The notes: generated from the sequence alone by a model not told the origin. Counted from the first letter of the stretch, positions 21,503 to 33,907 are shown. The stretch: 64,000 nt of DNA from Bolinopsis microptera (GCF_026151205.1 NC_087083.1:5310460-5374459); one strand, 5' to 3'. Numbers and translations: made by a program.

Positions 21503-23203
21503 CTTTACGGATCTTCATATTGTGTAGCTAACCTCAATACATATGCAGTACTAAGTGTGATAACGTTTCAACAGGGTCGAATCACAAAAAATAACGTATA
21601 CCATTGATTTAAAGCAACCGCCTCTTCGCAAGGACAAAAGAAAAGCGCGATATTTGGGCCAAAAATCGCGGCGCCGCGACAAGTCACACTAGCAAAATCG
21701 CCGCGAAGTTGCGAGCTAATTCATAAACTTCGTTAACATCCTTGTTAGTATAGATAATTAGGGAGCGACAGGCACGTCAGGCAAAACACTAGCATCTATA
21801 TTAATAATCTTAAGTGTTAAGATCAATCTAAACAGACCTTCTTCATGATGTTGTTACACCGAATTATGAATTAGGGAATGCACTGGTTCATAGGATTAGG
21901 GTAATGAAAATTACTAGTTGGTTTGTGTGTATGATAGTAAGGTCTGTGCGGCCTTCAGTGAAAAGAAAATTATTAATAATTATTGCGTAAGAATTATTAT
22001 AAAGTTAGTTTATTAAAGAAAATAAGGAGAGTAACTTACCTCTTGAGGCACTTTGCTAATCCTTAATTGTACCTATCGAGAATGACACAGACCGACATTA
22101 TCTAAATCCAAATTATTTCAAAGTTTTTCTGGAAACTACTTTTGTTCAAGTTTCACGCTTCCCTGAGCATTATGAGCCGAAAATACTTTTTCGGTCCTAC
22201 CTACCATCGGAAGGCTGTGGATGTGATTAGTATATCCATATAATTATAAAAGAACGTGATATTTGGCCCCTCGGATTTAAGGAGAATGCGCAAATGAGGG
22301 CCCCTCAGAGACCTGGAAGTAATCGCAAATATGGCGCGAAGATCTTTGTTGTCCTCGGCAAACGTCAAAAATCGCGATTTGACGCAGGGAATGAGGAAAA
22401 TCGCAATTCTGTAAGTGCCGCGATTTCCTTTGACCTTTCCGCTCCTGTCACTTGATTGCTTATTAATGAAGTCATGAACACATGACGTATCCATCACGAC
22501 GATTATTGTCCACTCCGAAATCGACCCGTTAAATAAGAATGCAATGTACCTTAACGACCGGTATTGGACGACATATAATGAACGGCATTATTATGAACGG
22601 ATCATTAATAGTGAACGCTAGAATCATTCAAAACCATCAAAAAGTCTGAATTTTTTTTCATTTCTTTGAAGTTTTTGTATACCAGCTAATGACCTTTAGA
22701 TCCATTTTTTATACAATAGCATATAATATAAGCTCTCAATACTCAAGTACTCCTATATTACATTGCAGCAGCCGACCGCAATACAGAACAGTTTTAAGTT
22801 CAACCGTTAACAATTTTTTATTTTTAAATTAGTTTTGTATACGAAACGTACTATTTATTGTTTCTACAAAACATAGCACAATGAAATATGAATCTTAATC
22901 CTCAACACTCAAATATATTACATTACAAGCAGCCGACCGCAGTATAGAACCTTTTAATTCAAAAATGTAAATTATCCAAATTTACTTACTTGTTTTATCA
23001 TTTGTATTGGCGAACTAGTATACTAGCAGTAGCTGGTTCAAAGGACAATAATCGGCGCGGAACTTATTGACATTTGATGTTTAGAAAAATATTTTAATAC
23101 TCTTCTATTATGTTGTCATTTTCAATAAAGATTGGTACTATGAAAGGGGTGCGTTCACATAGTACGAAAGCAATATTTTGCAATTTTTAAAAAAAAAAAA
23201 AAA
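21503..23203. other. Interior left part of the 8.4 kb unit, no gene seen
   Basis: The block at about 22565-22700 is repeated directly at 27795-27925 (ATGAACGCTAGAA, ATTCAAAACCATCAAAAA). A diverged tandem pair lies at about 22735-22800 and 22908-22965 (CAGCCGACCGCA.TA.AGAAC). The 98-codon minus ORF at 22201-22497 has no recognisable domain and was not called. Confidence 0.5.
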
Positions 23204-26200
23204 AACCCGATAGGCTCCCTCCCCCCCCCCCCCCCTCCGTAATCAACCGTAATCAAGACCGAAAAACCCCCCCCCCCACCCCTTATAATACGTAATCAGG
23301 TTTGACTCGAAAAAAAGAAAGAAAAAAAACGGCGGCAGCTAAGAGACAAAAGAAAAAGTCTGTGGGGGCGACGAAAGAAAAAAAACGAGACAATAAAAAA
23401 AAGAAAGCAAAAACCCCCCCAGCCCCCCCCCCCCGCCCACCCAACCCCACCACCTTCCCACGTTGCCCCACACCTGCCCCCCCCTGCGCTCCCGCCCTCC
23501 TCTCCCCCCAACCCTCCCCGTCCCACCCCCCCCCTGGGCGCCCCCCCCCCCCTTTGCCGGCCCCGGACCCCCCAACGCCCTCCCTCTTCCCGGGAGGATG
23601 CAGCGGTACGGCTCCCCCCCCCCGCTTCCCTCCCCCACCCCGCCCTCCCCCGCCCCCCCCCCCCCTCTCCTGGCCACCCGCGCCTGGCGCCCGCGTCAGT
23701 CCACCCCCCCCCGTTCTACACCGCCTGGTCCCCCTCCCCCCCGCCGCCCCCCCTCCCTCCTCGCGGTCCCCCCTCCCCCCACCGTGCCCCCCATGGCCTC
23801 CCCCCCCCCGCCCCATTCCCCGCCCCCGCTCTCAGCCCCCCTCCCCTGCGCCGCCGTCCCTGCCCCGCCTCCACCTCCCTTCACGACCCTCTCTCCCCCG
23901 CGCCACATCCCCTCCACGGCCCCGCACCCCAAGCCACGTCCACCGACCAATCCGCCCCCCCCCCCCTCTCCTTCCCCCTCCCCCACCCCCCCCCCCCCCC
24001 CGCACTCTCCCACCCCCCGCCCTCGCCCCACTGCCCCCGCCTCCCCACCCGGCCCCTCCCCATCCTCGCGACCCCTCCACTCCGCCCCCCCCCCCCCCCA
24101 CCCCCCCCCTCCCCGCTCCCCCCCCCACTCCCCCTGACTAACCCCCCCCCTCCCCCTGCTCCCCCCTCCCCGCACCCCCCGCCTTATTGCCCCCTCCCCC
24201 CCCGGCCGCTCCTCCCCCCTCCCGCGCCTCCCTTTATCCCCACAGTGGTGTCCCTCGCCCTCTTCCGCCTCCCCCCGCCCTCCCCCCGGCCCCCCCAGAG
24301 CTGTCGACGGGCATCCCCTACCGCCCCGCGCCTCTCCGCCTATCCTTGCTCCGCCCCGGGTTGGGCTGCTTACCGCCTGTGTTCAGGTCTGTCCTCGCCC
24401 AGTCCCGGCCCTACACCCGCCCTGACCGACCAGTGACATGGACCCTCCCACGTCCCAACTCTCACCTCCTCCCGCTCCCACCAGGCCCACACCACCACTC
24501 CTCATCCGCTCCGACCCCCCGGTAGGTACATACTAGGAACCCATCCCCCCGCACGAATCCCCTCCACCAACCAGACCCACCCATAACCCCCCCCGAGTCT
24601 GTATCGCCCCGGCCGCCCCCCCCCCTCCCCCCCCCCCTGTTTTTTTCCCAGGCCCCCTTAGTTGCCCCCCGGTGAGTCCCGACGCCCCCCCAACCCCCCC
24701 AACCACCAAACACACCCCAACGAGGCACAATGAACCCTTAATCGCACCTCTCCAAGGAACTCCCGCCCCTCCCCCCTGTATCGTTTGCACGTGAAGGCGA
24801 TGCCCCCCTGACTCGCCCACCCATCCCCCCGCCGCCCCCCACCCAACCGGAACCAACCCCCCCGGTTCTAGCAGAAACGACCGGTAAAGTGATACCTCAC
24901 GATGCCGACCCCACGACCCCCCCCCTCCCCGTACGTACCGCCCCCCCATACTGGCCCGCTATAAACCTTTCATAGGGTCCCCCCCACCCCCCCCTCCCTC
25001 CCCACCCCGCACCCCGCCCCTCCCTTCCCCCCCTTCCCCCCCCAGCTCCACCTCCATCGGTCCCGCCCCCCCCTCCCCACTCCCCTCGCCCTCCCCCCGG
25101 TCCTCCCCCCCCCCTCCCTCGCCCCGCCCCCCACCAACTACAGCCCAAGCCGCTCCTCCCCCCCCCCCCCCGCCTCCCCCGCCCCCTCAGCCCCAGACAC
25201 CCCCGTGCGCGCCACCCCTCCTGCCTCCCAGCCCTCCTCCCCTTCGTACCCCCCTCCTCCCCCCCGCACTCACCAATGTCCCACTTCTCCCCTCCCACAT
25301 GGTCCCACCCCGCTCCCCCCACCTGGTCGCCTCCACCCTTTAAGGTAGCCCCCTAATGCCCTCCACCCGCCCTGCCCTCCCCCCAAATTGGTCTTCTTCC
25401 CCCCCCCCCCTCCCCGCAATCATTCTCCTAACATAGCACCGACCTCCCTCAGTACCCCCCCCCGCCCCGTCCCCCGGCCCTCCCGCCTCTTCCCCCTCGC
25501 GCCCACCCCACCCACCCCCCCCTAGCCGCCCCGCCCCCCGCTTCCCCGTCCCCCGTGGCCCCCCCGCCCCCTCCCCCCTCCCCCCCCGAACCCCTCGCCC
25601 CCCCTCTCCTCTCAATCTCCCCCCCCCCCGCCGCCTCCCCTCACCCGCCCCGCCCCCCTAGCCCCCGCCTTGCCCTCCTCGACCCACCGTGCCTGCCCCT
25701 GGAATCGCCCCGGCCCACAAAACCCATACCCCGCGACCTCGGAGGACTATGTCCGCCCCAGCGCACGATCGTCGGACGACCCCACGCCCCCCCCACCAGC
25801 ACACCTTGGAATACCGCCGCCCCCCCACCAGCGGGCAAATCTCTGAAAGCGTACTAGCCCCGAGCCCCCCCCCAGCCCCTCCAGCCCCGAGCCCCCCCCA
25901 TCGCTGTCCCCCCCCCCCCCCAGCCGCCCCTCCCACCCCTCCGCGCGCCGGCCTCGCCTCGCCCGCATGAGGCCCCCACCTCCACCGCCCATCCGACCCC
26001 ACGCCCCCCAACCCCCTCGGCCTGCAGTGCGTTCCCCCGCCCCCCGACCCTCCCCCCCCCCCCCCACCCCCCCCCCCCCGGTAGTGGGGCTGTTGAAGTT
26101 TGCACTGGCGCCCATAAGAACATCGCCCCCCACCAAACGACACCAAATGCCCCCCATCGTCCCCCCAACACCCCTCCCGCGGAAGCCCCCCCCCGCCCCC

Positions 26201-27476
26201 CGTCCCCCCGTGCCCGAACCCACCCAGGCGCCCCCCCCCCTTGCATCCTGATCCAGAACCCGCGCCCCTCTCCCCTCCTGAGCCCCCCCCATCCCCCCCC
26301 CCGCCCCCTCCTATGCGCGCCCAGCATGGCCCTCTGTACACGTACCCCCCCCGACGTGTTTCCGCCAAAGCGGCCGACGACACCACTGAGCCCGCCCGAC
26401 CCCGCACCAGCCCCCCCAGGTACGCTTGCTTGCCCGCCCTCCCCCTCCACCCCCCCGTCACTCCCCCCCCCCCTCGCGTCTGTTCCCGTCCGGGGTCCCC
26501 CCCCCCGAGCCCGCCCCCGCCCCATGCCCTGCTGGCATATAAGACGCCCCGCCCCCTCCCCTCCCCGCTCACCCCCTCCCGCCCCCTGCCCCCCCCGCCC
26601 CCCCCCTCATATCCCCCGCACCCCCAACCCCCCTCCGCTCAGCCCCCCGTGCCCCACCCGAGGTGGGGGGACATAGAACCCTACCCCCCTGCCCCCCACA
26701 CGACCCCGGCCCCACCAGAAGAGCCCCCCCCGCGCGCCCCCCACCCCACGTCCCGCCCCCGCCCCCACCCCCCTACCGGGTACCCCGGTTACGCCCCTCC
26801 GCGGACCCCACGCACCCCGCACCCCCTAGCCCCCGTCCCCCGCCACTTTCCCCACCCATCAGTCCCCTCGCCCCCCCCCACTTTGCCGCCCTCCCAGAGG
26901 ACCCCCCCTCCCACCCCCCGCGCGGCCCGGCCCCCGCTCGTCCCCTCCTCGCTCTCCCCTCCCGCCTCCGAACCCCCCCCCTGCCCCCCCCCCACCCCGT
27001 GCCCCCTAATCCCCCTCGCCCGCGCGCTCCCAAGCCTCGCCCGCCCCCCCCGCCACGTCGGGGTGTTTCAATTCCGCAGACAAGAAAACAAAACCGAAAA
27101 CAAAAAAAAAAAAAAAAACATAAAGAACACAAGAAGAAATGCACACGGGCACCAATAAAAAAAAAAAACAAAATCGAGAAAAAACGAGACCAAAGACGCT
27201 CGCAATGCGCAACACTGCACCACCCCCGTAGAAAGGGATGAACCCGCCGGCGCGCCGGTGCCGCCCTCCCGTTCTCGGCCCCCCCACCCCTTTAGCCTCC
27301 CCCGCCAGCTCCCGCCTGCCCCCCCCCCCCCTTCCTTCCCCACTACACCCCGCAGCCGCGCCGCCCGCCCCCACTCCCCGCCCCCCGCTCCCTCCGCAGT
27401 CCCCCCGTCACCCCATCCCCAGCCAATCCCTCTTGCTTGCCCCCCGTCCCCCCCCCCCCCCCCCCCCCCCCAGTAA
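23204..27476 (+). repeat. C-rich low-complexity tract of about 4.2 kb
   Basis: The plus strand is almost entirely C with scattered A, T and G, including C-runs of 10-30, bounded by A-rich patches at about 23305-23410 and 27078-27200. GTAATCAAGA occurs at both edges (about 23250 and 27473). No period is evident. The very long proline- or glycine-rich ORFs here are composition artefacts. Either a genuine C/G homopolymer-like array or an assembly artefact from long-read homopolymer errors would look like this. Confidence 0.9.
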
Positions 27477-28654
27477 TCAAGACCCACCCCCCCTCCTATC
27501 TTAAGGTAATCAAGATTGAGGAATCGCAAAACACTTACTAAACGAAAATTGGTTTAAAAAACGAAAAGATTTTTGATTACATACTAAACGCAAATTGCCC
27601 AATTCTCTTATCTGCAAATAGCAGTGTACTAATTGTGAGAGTCCGATATAAAACTGTTTCTTCCCGGTAACTCCTAGTGAAAATTACCTGCGTGAACCCC
27701 GAGCATCCCACTGTATGAAAGGTTTTAAAAAGAGAGTATTCACATACCTTATCCTACCCTTAATTGACGTAGATTAAATGATCGGACATAATTATAACGG
27801 ACATTAATATGAACGCTAGAAGGTATTCAAAACCATCAAAAATTCCGAATTGTTTTCATTTTTTGACGTTTTTTATTTTCAGCAAATTAGTTTTAAATCC
27901 ATTTTTTATACAGTAAAGTAAGAATGCAGTCGTTCAGCAGTAAAAATGACAAAGTAGGTGTACATGATCATTTCTAATACACATATCATCTTCATCAAAT
28001 GGTTTTTCGTGCATGAAATGAGTCCAAGCATATGCCAACAGTGATTTCGTAGCTTACTGGAAACCTTTTTTATCTAAATACCCGGTCCAGCATTTTCAGT
28101 GTTAACTTTTCCAAGCCATTGCGGCGTGAAGTGGTTTTATCTATTTAGACAACTTAAGGTTAACCTTAATCACTTGGAGTTTTCCCTACACTGTTTCATT
28201 ACCTCCCCTGGAGTAATATTAACTAATAACAACGTCGAGCAATGTCCTTAGGCAACACGATTATACCGTAATAGCTAAGGCTGGAAAAAAGTTTGTCATG
28301 TTGGCGGGGACTAACTCATGAACTGTGTTGAGTGCCATAATTCCTGACTTTATTCCCCAAGTGACCCTGAAAACCTCATATACTAGTAGAGTTTTTCTGT
28401 GGCTTCTGCAGACCAAGGAGAACCTTTCCTTCGTTAACTTAAGGCCACAATAAAGTTCTCATAGTTGTCATATCTGGACAAAAAGTTCAAAGTGTAAAAT
28501 GTGAAAAAAATTCAACGGACTTTTACTGTACGACCTAAATGAACGTACTTTATTTGAACGGACAATAAAGATAACGTAAGGCCTCCAGCGTTGTCAATTA
28601 AAATGTCCGTCCAAATAAGGTCCGATTAAGGTAGGAGTGATGGTTTAGTTTCTG
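27477..28654. other. Interior right part of the 8.4 kb unit, no gene seen
   Basis: Contains the second direct-repeat copy (27795-27925). There are no ORFs or exons I can support. Confidence 0.45.
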
Positions 28655-29297
28655 CGAATTGTTACCTGTACTAATTGATAAACAGGATCATACATGTTGA
28701 TTGTATCGGATAAAAACTGGATTTTAAGGGCTAAGGAATCCCCCAATTGTTGAGCTCTGAAACCAAGTTTAATCGATTTTCTCGTGCAATGTTAGGTCAG
28801 CTTCAGGAATGTTCATCAAAATATGTTTAATAACAATGTCGATATCTTTGGTAAATTTCATAGCTTCTGTCAGAAAATGAAATTTACGGTTTTCTATAAT
28901 AGTGGGTAATTAGATATAAAACTACAAGTACAGTGTAACTTACACCCACATTCACAATCATGCAAGGCTCACGACTGTCCAATGAGCGGGAAACGGAGAA
29001 CAAGCTCTGGTGACGTCACAGTCCACGTGACCTCATGCTCCATAAGAACGTATTTACCACCGACCTAGTCAATTGGGTTCTGGGCCTGGTCAGGCCCCCT
29101 GTCCCACCCGATCTTGAGGTGTCGTACGACACCTCGTTAACCAATCAATGTCTGGTAGGCTGCAAATTTTCACATGCCAAACTCACACGGGACTACGGAG
29201 TTGTTCGAAGATGACGATACATAGAGGCCGCAGACTTATGAGGACTACCAGATCCTGGTGGAACCTAAGCGATCCAAGATATACATGACCGGCCCTA
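28655..29297 (-). repeat. Right inverted-repeat arm of the 8.4 kb unit
   Basis: Reverse complement of 20872-21502, ending ACATGACCGGCCCTA. Confidence 0.8.
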
Positions 29298-30131
29298 CTG
29301 AATCATTCTTACTTCCCAAATTTTTTTTGCTGAACAATTCACCAAATATGCAGCCTTTAGGTACTCTCAGGTTGGATTATTCAACGGCGTATTATATACG
29401 TTGCATTACACGGTCGAGTCGCGGTTGTTGAGTTTTATACATCAAATAACTTACAAGGTTAATGTATTACACCTGATAAAAGGTTTTACAATTAGATGGA
29501 CAGAATCCGCTTATTTCCAATTGCGCTAATTAACAATTGAGTGAGAGGTCAGCTAAACACAAACTTGTAGTGATTAATTGTCCGCATCAGATCCACCTTC
29601 CATTAACATTACATAATGATATCTAAATATTATATATTATGAGCGTAGAGCATTTTGCATATTATATATATAGATATGTAATATTATATATATATATTAT
29701 ATATTACGAATAAAACGGCGACTGTTAGGCTGACCTCCGACTCATTGTTCTACTTGTATAATAAAGCTCCCCTCCCGGGTAGAGCACTCCTGTAACTGGA
29801 CATAATTATATATATATATATATATATATATACAGTGCACATAGTTAGTTATTAGTTGAACAGCATGAGATAAGTGGAAGAAACAAACGAACGAATAGGC
29901 TTCAACAAACAAGGTGTACATTTTATTTCTCCTCTGTAGTTGCGATCATAATAATTGAACCGACTTTTGTTAAACAAAACATTTCCGGATGTTTGACATA
30001 TTAATCAGTCTCAATAAATGTATATATTTGTAATTTTAGTTGTGAAGCAGTTTAAAATAGACTTAAAAACGGTCGGTTCCTGTATACTGTACGTTTAAAA
30101 TATATAAAATCACTTAAATCTTTACTTTTAG
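29298..30131. other. Intergenic with AT microsatellites
   Basis: (AT)n runs at about 29660-29706 and 29808-29834. No coding sequence. Confidence 0.5.
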
Positions 30132-31568
30132 GTTAAATGGGGGACAAATATCCAAGCTAGCTGTCACCGAAATCCCTGATGCCTATATTGCAATCTCAAT
30201 ATGTTCCAGCTCAAAGATAAGAATCATGAATGTGACACCAGAAGTTAGAGAATTGCTTGAAAGACTTGACCAGGAAATAACAGAAAAATATGGATCACTC
30301 GAGGTGCACTTGTAGAATACTTCGGTACTTTGAAAATCCACGTTGGAGACAGGCTTACATTTGGAGAAGGGAGGTGGCAAGGACAGGTTCTACTCTCGGA
30401 AGTTCTTTGCTCTCCGTCTCCTGGAAGAAATGTACAACTTGGGATACAACCCGGTTACCAGCAGTGAGTTAGCGACACAGCATGATAAATCTACATGGTT
30501 CTTTGCAAAGAGTGCTCATGAAAACAGAGGCAGGGCTAGAATTTGTTGTATTGCTCCAGGTGGAACAATACGGAACAACAAACTTGTCCTGCTACATCAT
30601 GATGAGCATATAAAAACAAGCAGTTATGCTAGCTGTTGGAAATGCATGGCCGAGCTCATCCGGAGCTGAGGACGGTTTCAGCTGCAGGTGAGACGCTACA
30701 TGAGATTTCTTTAGGTGGATGCTGGGGTATGACTCATGAAGATGAATGAAAACTCGAAAATTAATTTGCAGCTTGGTGGGGAATATGAGTGCGCTTAATT
30801 GGAGGCTTCTCGCTTCAACTAATCTGAAAGGGTCTGCTGACTCCCTCTACTTTATATACGATCAAACTTTTTCTGCTGACCCAAAGGATTTCTGTATGCT
30901 GGCCCTAGCTAAATCGGACAGGTTTAGGCTGATTAACTGCGACCAAACTCCTTGAGCCTTTGGAGACGGCTATTACTGATGCTGGTCTTGTTATTCAAGA
31001 AAAACTGGATTACTACGGAAGCCATGAGATCAAGATTAAAGGAAATCCTTGGCGTTCTAATGATAGTGAAGCTATTACTGCACGAGAAGTATTTCACGGA
31101 TTATGGAAGTTTTTGAGCAGAATGGTTACAGCCCTCTCTACGCAATGACGTTAGTCGTGGACTAACTGACAAATCTCCATTCTCTTCCAGAAAACTACAA
31201 ACCCAGTTAACTGCAAATATGCTTGCCTGGCACTGACCGGTACGAATAGGCTGGCACTACTAGATTTTCCCGCTGATGTTAGTGCCGCTATGAAGGACTG
31301 TATACAACAATTCTACCCTACTGGTATCCACAAGGAGGTCCAATTACCAGACTCCAACCTACAAGTTGATGTTCAAGGAGATCCGTGGATGGCTCTTGGA
31401 TTTGGTAAGGGTAGTGCTCGATTTCACATGAGAGCCGTGATGGGTAAAATGATGGCGGTTGCGGCCCAGCATGGCTGGCATGTCTCAATTTCAGCAGATG
31501 TTTCGGCGAAATTCCTGAAGGAAAGGACAATAGATGTTCACAGCCTCTATTTTGTGAACACACAGTAG
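30132..31568 (+). pseudogene. Decayed gene of an uncharacterised protein family with repeated GNPW-type modules
   Basis: Frame hopping reveals three related modules. One contains KDRFYSRKFFALRLLEEMYN followed by DKSTWFFAK; one has IKIKGNPW...EAITAREVFHGLW then LTDKSPF; one has VDVQGDPW...ARFHMRAVMGKMM then DVSAKFL. AWP and YPTGIH linkers precede the modules. I recall similar multi-module proteins in animals but know no function. The frame breaks at about 30312, 30370, 30612, 30953, 31128 and 31190, all by 1-2 base slips. In the 30772 exon, GGEYECA passes straight to LNWRLLASTN, so most of one module is missing. A likely intron (GTGAGA at 30688, acceptor before 30772) survives, so it is not a retrocopy. 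All damage is indels, so sequencing error is possible, but intact ORFs of more than 1000 codons nearby argue against it. Confidence 0.6.
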
Positions 31569-31978
31569 GAAACGGTTTTTGAACAAAGACTGCTTGAATA
31601 TTGCTAACTTTTTTATGTAAAATATGTCCAATAGAAAGATAAAAATTTAAGATAATGTTATAGGGAATTAATTTTTTTGTTAAAAACTTGTAACTTTTGT
31701 CAGTGTTCAGGCTACACTATGCATATGCGTCTATGCCCTGTGTTTTTTATGACTCTATTTTCCTCCTAATATTTTGTTTCAATGTTCTGATCGTTTGCCC
31801 ACATCGAACTCTCGCCCTGACTCATGATTGTACATTCAATGGATGCTACTTCTAGATCTTCCTGGTGCACAATGTTCAGTGATGCAATATCCTCGAGTCG
31901 GAAAGTTATCCCGGGTTCATGAACTCCCAAAATCTATCCCATGTGTGTAGGTAAATCTTAGATCAAACTTCGCACGTT
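31569..31978. other. Intergenic; coding-like 50-codon minus stretch
   Basis: On the minus strand 31767-31916 reads as 50 open codons ending in a stop (ITFRLEDIASLNIVHQEDLE within). It could be a terminal exon of an unrecognised gene, but there is no matching upstream exon, so I do not call a gene. Confidence 0.3.
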
Positions 31979-32784
31979 TAGTAAGGGGAAAAGTGGCATT
32001 CCGTTGGATTTGAATGTTCACAAGGATTTCTCAACGGAATATGGTAGTTAAGACCCCTACGAACATAATTAGACTTGTTGCCAATTTTGTATCTCAACAG
32101 AAACACCACTTTTACCACTTTTTACCACCTTTGTACCACCTGTCTGGTTTGCCAAATATCTTTAGTTGTGAACGTCGTAAAAGGCTGCAAATTAACCTAG
32201 AATGTTTATCTTATCAAGGAGTAAAACTTTTGTGTGAAAAATTTTTACATTGGACAATCAGCTAATTGGATAATTACCAATTAGTTAATCACCAAAAAAA
32301 GTGAAAATTTTTTATTGGCTCAAAATGATTGAAATCGTTTGAAACACGGAGAAATGTAGTTTTTAGAAAAACTTCAAAAATTTTTCACTTAAAAATTTTT
32401 TTCGAGACTTGGAAAAAAGTTTGAAAATTTAAAAATATTTTTTTCCGCCAAAAGTGATCGAATTGCATGAAACGTGGATAAAAATGCTTTGCAGAAAAAC
32501 TTCGAAGATTTTGAGATAGGGGAATACTAAAATCATCAATATTTGAAGTTGGAGTTCAGTAAATCTCGACATATTTTAGTAATTAGGAATAGCTTAGCGG
32601 AAAGGGCCGAACCTGAAAAAGGTTAACCACACAATATTAGAGTTTCATAACTAATTACAATACAGCTTTTATTCCACAAATTCCACATAAAGAAACAGCA
32701 CAAAAGGACCATTTAAGATCGAACCGATTTTACCTGCTGTACTATCATTTTATTGATTTCAATGATCAAAACCTCTGTACCGTC
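31979..32784 (+). repeat. Foldback left arm, outer segment
   Basis: Complements about 35898-36716. It ends in the GTACCGTC that was duplicated by the MULE insertion (32777-32784). Confidence 0.88.
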
Positions 32785-33105
32785 CACTGGGAGACTTTGG
32801 GGCCGAAAACTGATCCGGCCCCCAAAGAGGAGTCAGATCACGTCACCAATTAGTGACGTATAATTAGTGATGTGATCCATCTGTAGAATTTAATTGGCCC
32901 AGAAATAGGCTAGATACTGGGTAGAGTTCACATGTCAATTCTGTACAACATAGCTGTTCATTAAGAAGTAAACATGATCTGACTGCTCGACTCGTAGATC
33001 ACATAAGGGACGGGAACTCTTGCTAAAGGGGGTTCTCGTATCAAGGGATGTGAGACGTACGTGTCAAAGGCTTGCAAGGGGAGTGAGCCGATCTAGTGTT
33101 CTAGG

Positions 33106-33112
33106 TATAAAT
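33106..33112 (+). promoter_or_regulatory. Candidate TATA box of the MULE ORF
   Basis: TATAAAT in CTAGGTATAAATATTGG, 48 bp upstream of the ATG at 33161, the only good start in the element. Confidence 0.45.
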
Positions 33113-33160
33113 ATTGGGTGATAGAAGGTAGTAGTATCGCATTTAATTCTATCAACAGTC

Positions 33161-33907
33161 ATGCCTACCTTCTCCAAGTTCCTCAACGGTTTCAGAGGAT
33201 GTAAACAGGTGCTTGATTCTGACGGATATATCTACAGCCGCAAGAAAAATGATGACACCGTCCTCTCCTCTGCTTGGCGTTGCCAGAAGAACAAATCCCT
33301 TAAATGTCCTGCCAAGTGCTATCTCGCTCTCACAGACAACAATCTTTCCCTTGGAAGTAAACCACACAACCACGATTCAGATCTGGCTACCCCACAGAGA
33401 CTCGAACTCCTTACAACGCTCAAGAGGAAGGCTGCAGAACAACCCCTGTCGGCGACTCAGAACCTGATATCAGAAGTCCTTGCTGATGCTTCAACAGAAG
33501 TAAACCAGACGCTACCTAATATGGAATCCCTTGGAAAAGTCGTCCAACGAGCCAGAGCTTCTGCCTCCGGATCTGCCCAACATACCGAGTCGAAGACTTC
33601 TCTTGAATTCGTTCTTCCTCCCAGCTGCACATCTACGAGAAGAGACGAACCATTTATCCTCTTTGATGGGAAGACTGACCGAGATGTGAGAATCATAGCC
33701 TTCGCCACCAACAGGAACCTTCACACCCTCGCAGAATACAACAATTGGATTGCTGACGGGACAACCTATCAAGGAGCAACAGGTTGTTACAGATTACCAT
33801 CTGGATCGGCTTGCTGTTGGAAAGACTCCTTCCAAAAAGAAGAGGATTTCCAGCAGTATTCTGTACGACCTTTGTTCCTTCTACACGACATACCCAACAA
33901 AGATTGA
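33161..33907 (+). CDS. FLYWCH zinc-finger protein with truncated MULE transposase domain
   Basis: This 248-codon ORF lies inside the nested MULE. Residues ~1-70 form a FLYWCH-type zinc finger: F..GFRGCKQVLDSDGYIY, SSAWRCQKN, CPAKC and a final HNH supply the aromatic positions, the two Cys and the His pair. After a linker, residues ~185-205 read FATNRNLHTLAEYNNWIADG, the typical start of a MULE transposase catalytic core, including the first catalytic Asp. The rest of the core (normally more than 200 residues) is absent. The frame then runs through unrelated residues to a stop, and overlapping frames at 33750-33984 hold no clear continuation. The product could still bind element ends but not catalyse transposition. 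Confidence 0.7.
   Translation: MPTFSKFLNGFRGCKQVLDSDGYIYSRKKNDDTVLSSAWRCQKNKSLKCPAKCYLALTDNNLSLGSKPHNHDSDLATPQRLELLTTLKRKAAEQPLSATQNLISEVLADASTEVNQTLPNMESLGKVVQRARASASGSAQHTESKTSLEFVLPPSCTSTRRDEPFILFDGKTDRDVRIIAFATNRNLHTLAEYNNWIADGTTYQGATGCYRLPSGSACCWKDSFQKEEDFQQYSVRPLFLLHDIPNKD

Larger units (their letters stand above)
20872..29297. mobile_element. 8.4 kb unit bounded by about 640 bp inverted repeats
   Basis: The left arm (20872-21502) and right arm (28655-29297) are reverse complements at perhaps 80-85%. Both start TAGGGCC(T/G)GTCATG and share TCTTGGATCGCTTAGGTT, GTGAAAATTTGCAGC, AACATTCCTGAAGCTGACCT and CTTAAAATCCA. TA occurs at both outer ends, so TA could be a target duplication. No transposase or other ORF is visible inside. 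The interior holds short direct repeats and the C-rich tract. I infer a large non-autonomous DNA transposon or a foldback; a segmental inverted duplication is the alternative. Confidence 0.75.

Noticed and set aside
22201-22497. 98-codon minus ORF inside the 8.4 kb unit as a possible transposase
   Set aside because: No catalytic or DNA-binding motif and low length.
23283-27529. Very long proline-rich or glycine-rich ORFs on both strands
   Set aside because: They lie in the C-rich tract, overlap in several frames, and reflect base composition only.
32014-32265. 83-codon ORF present in both foldback arms
   Set aside because: Its duplication follows from the inverted repeat; composition is AT-driven and no motif is seen.
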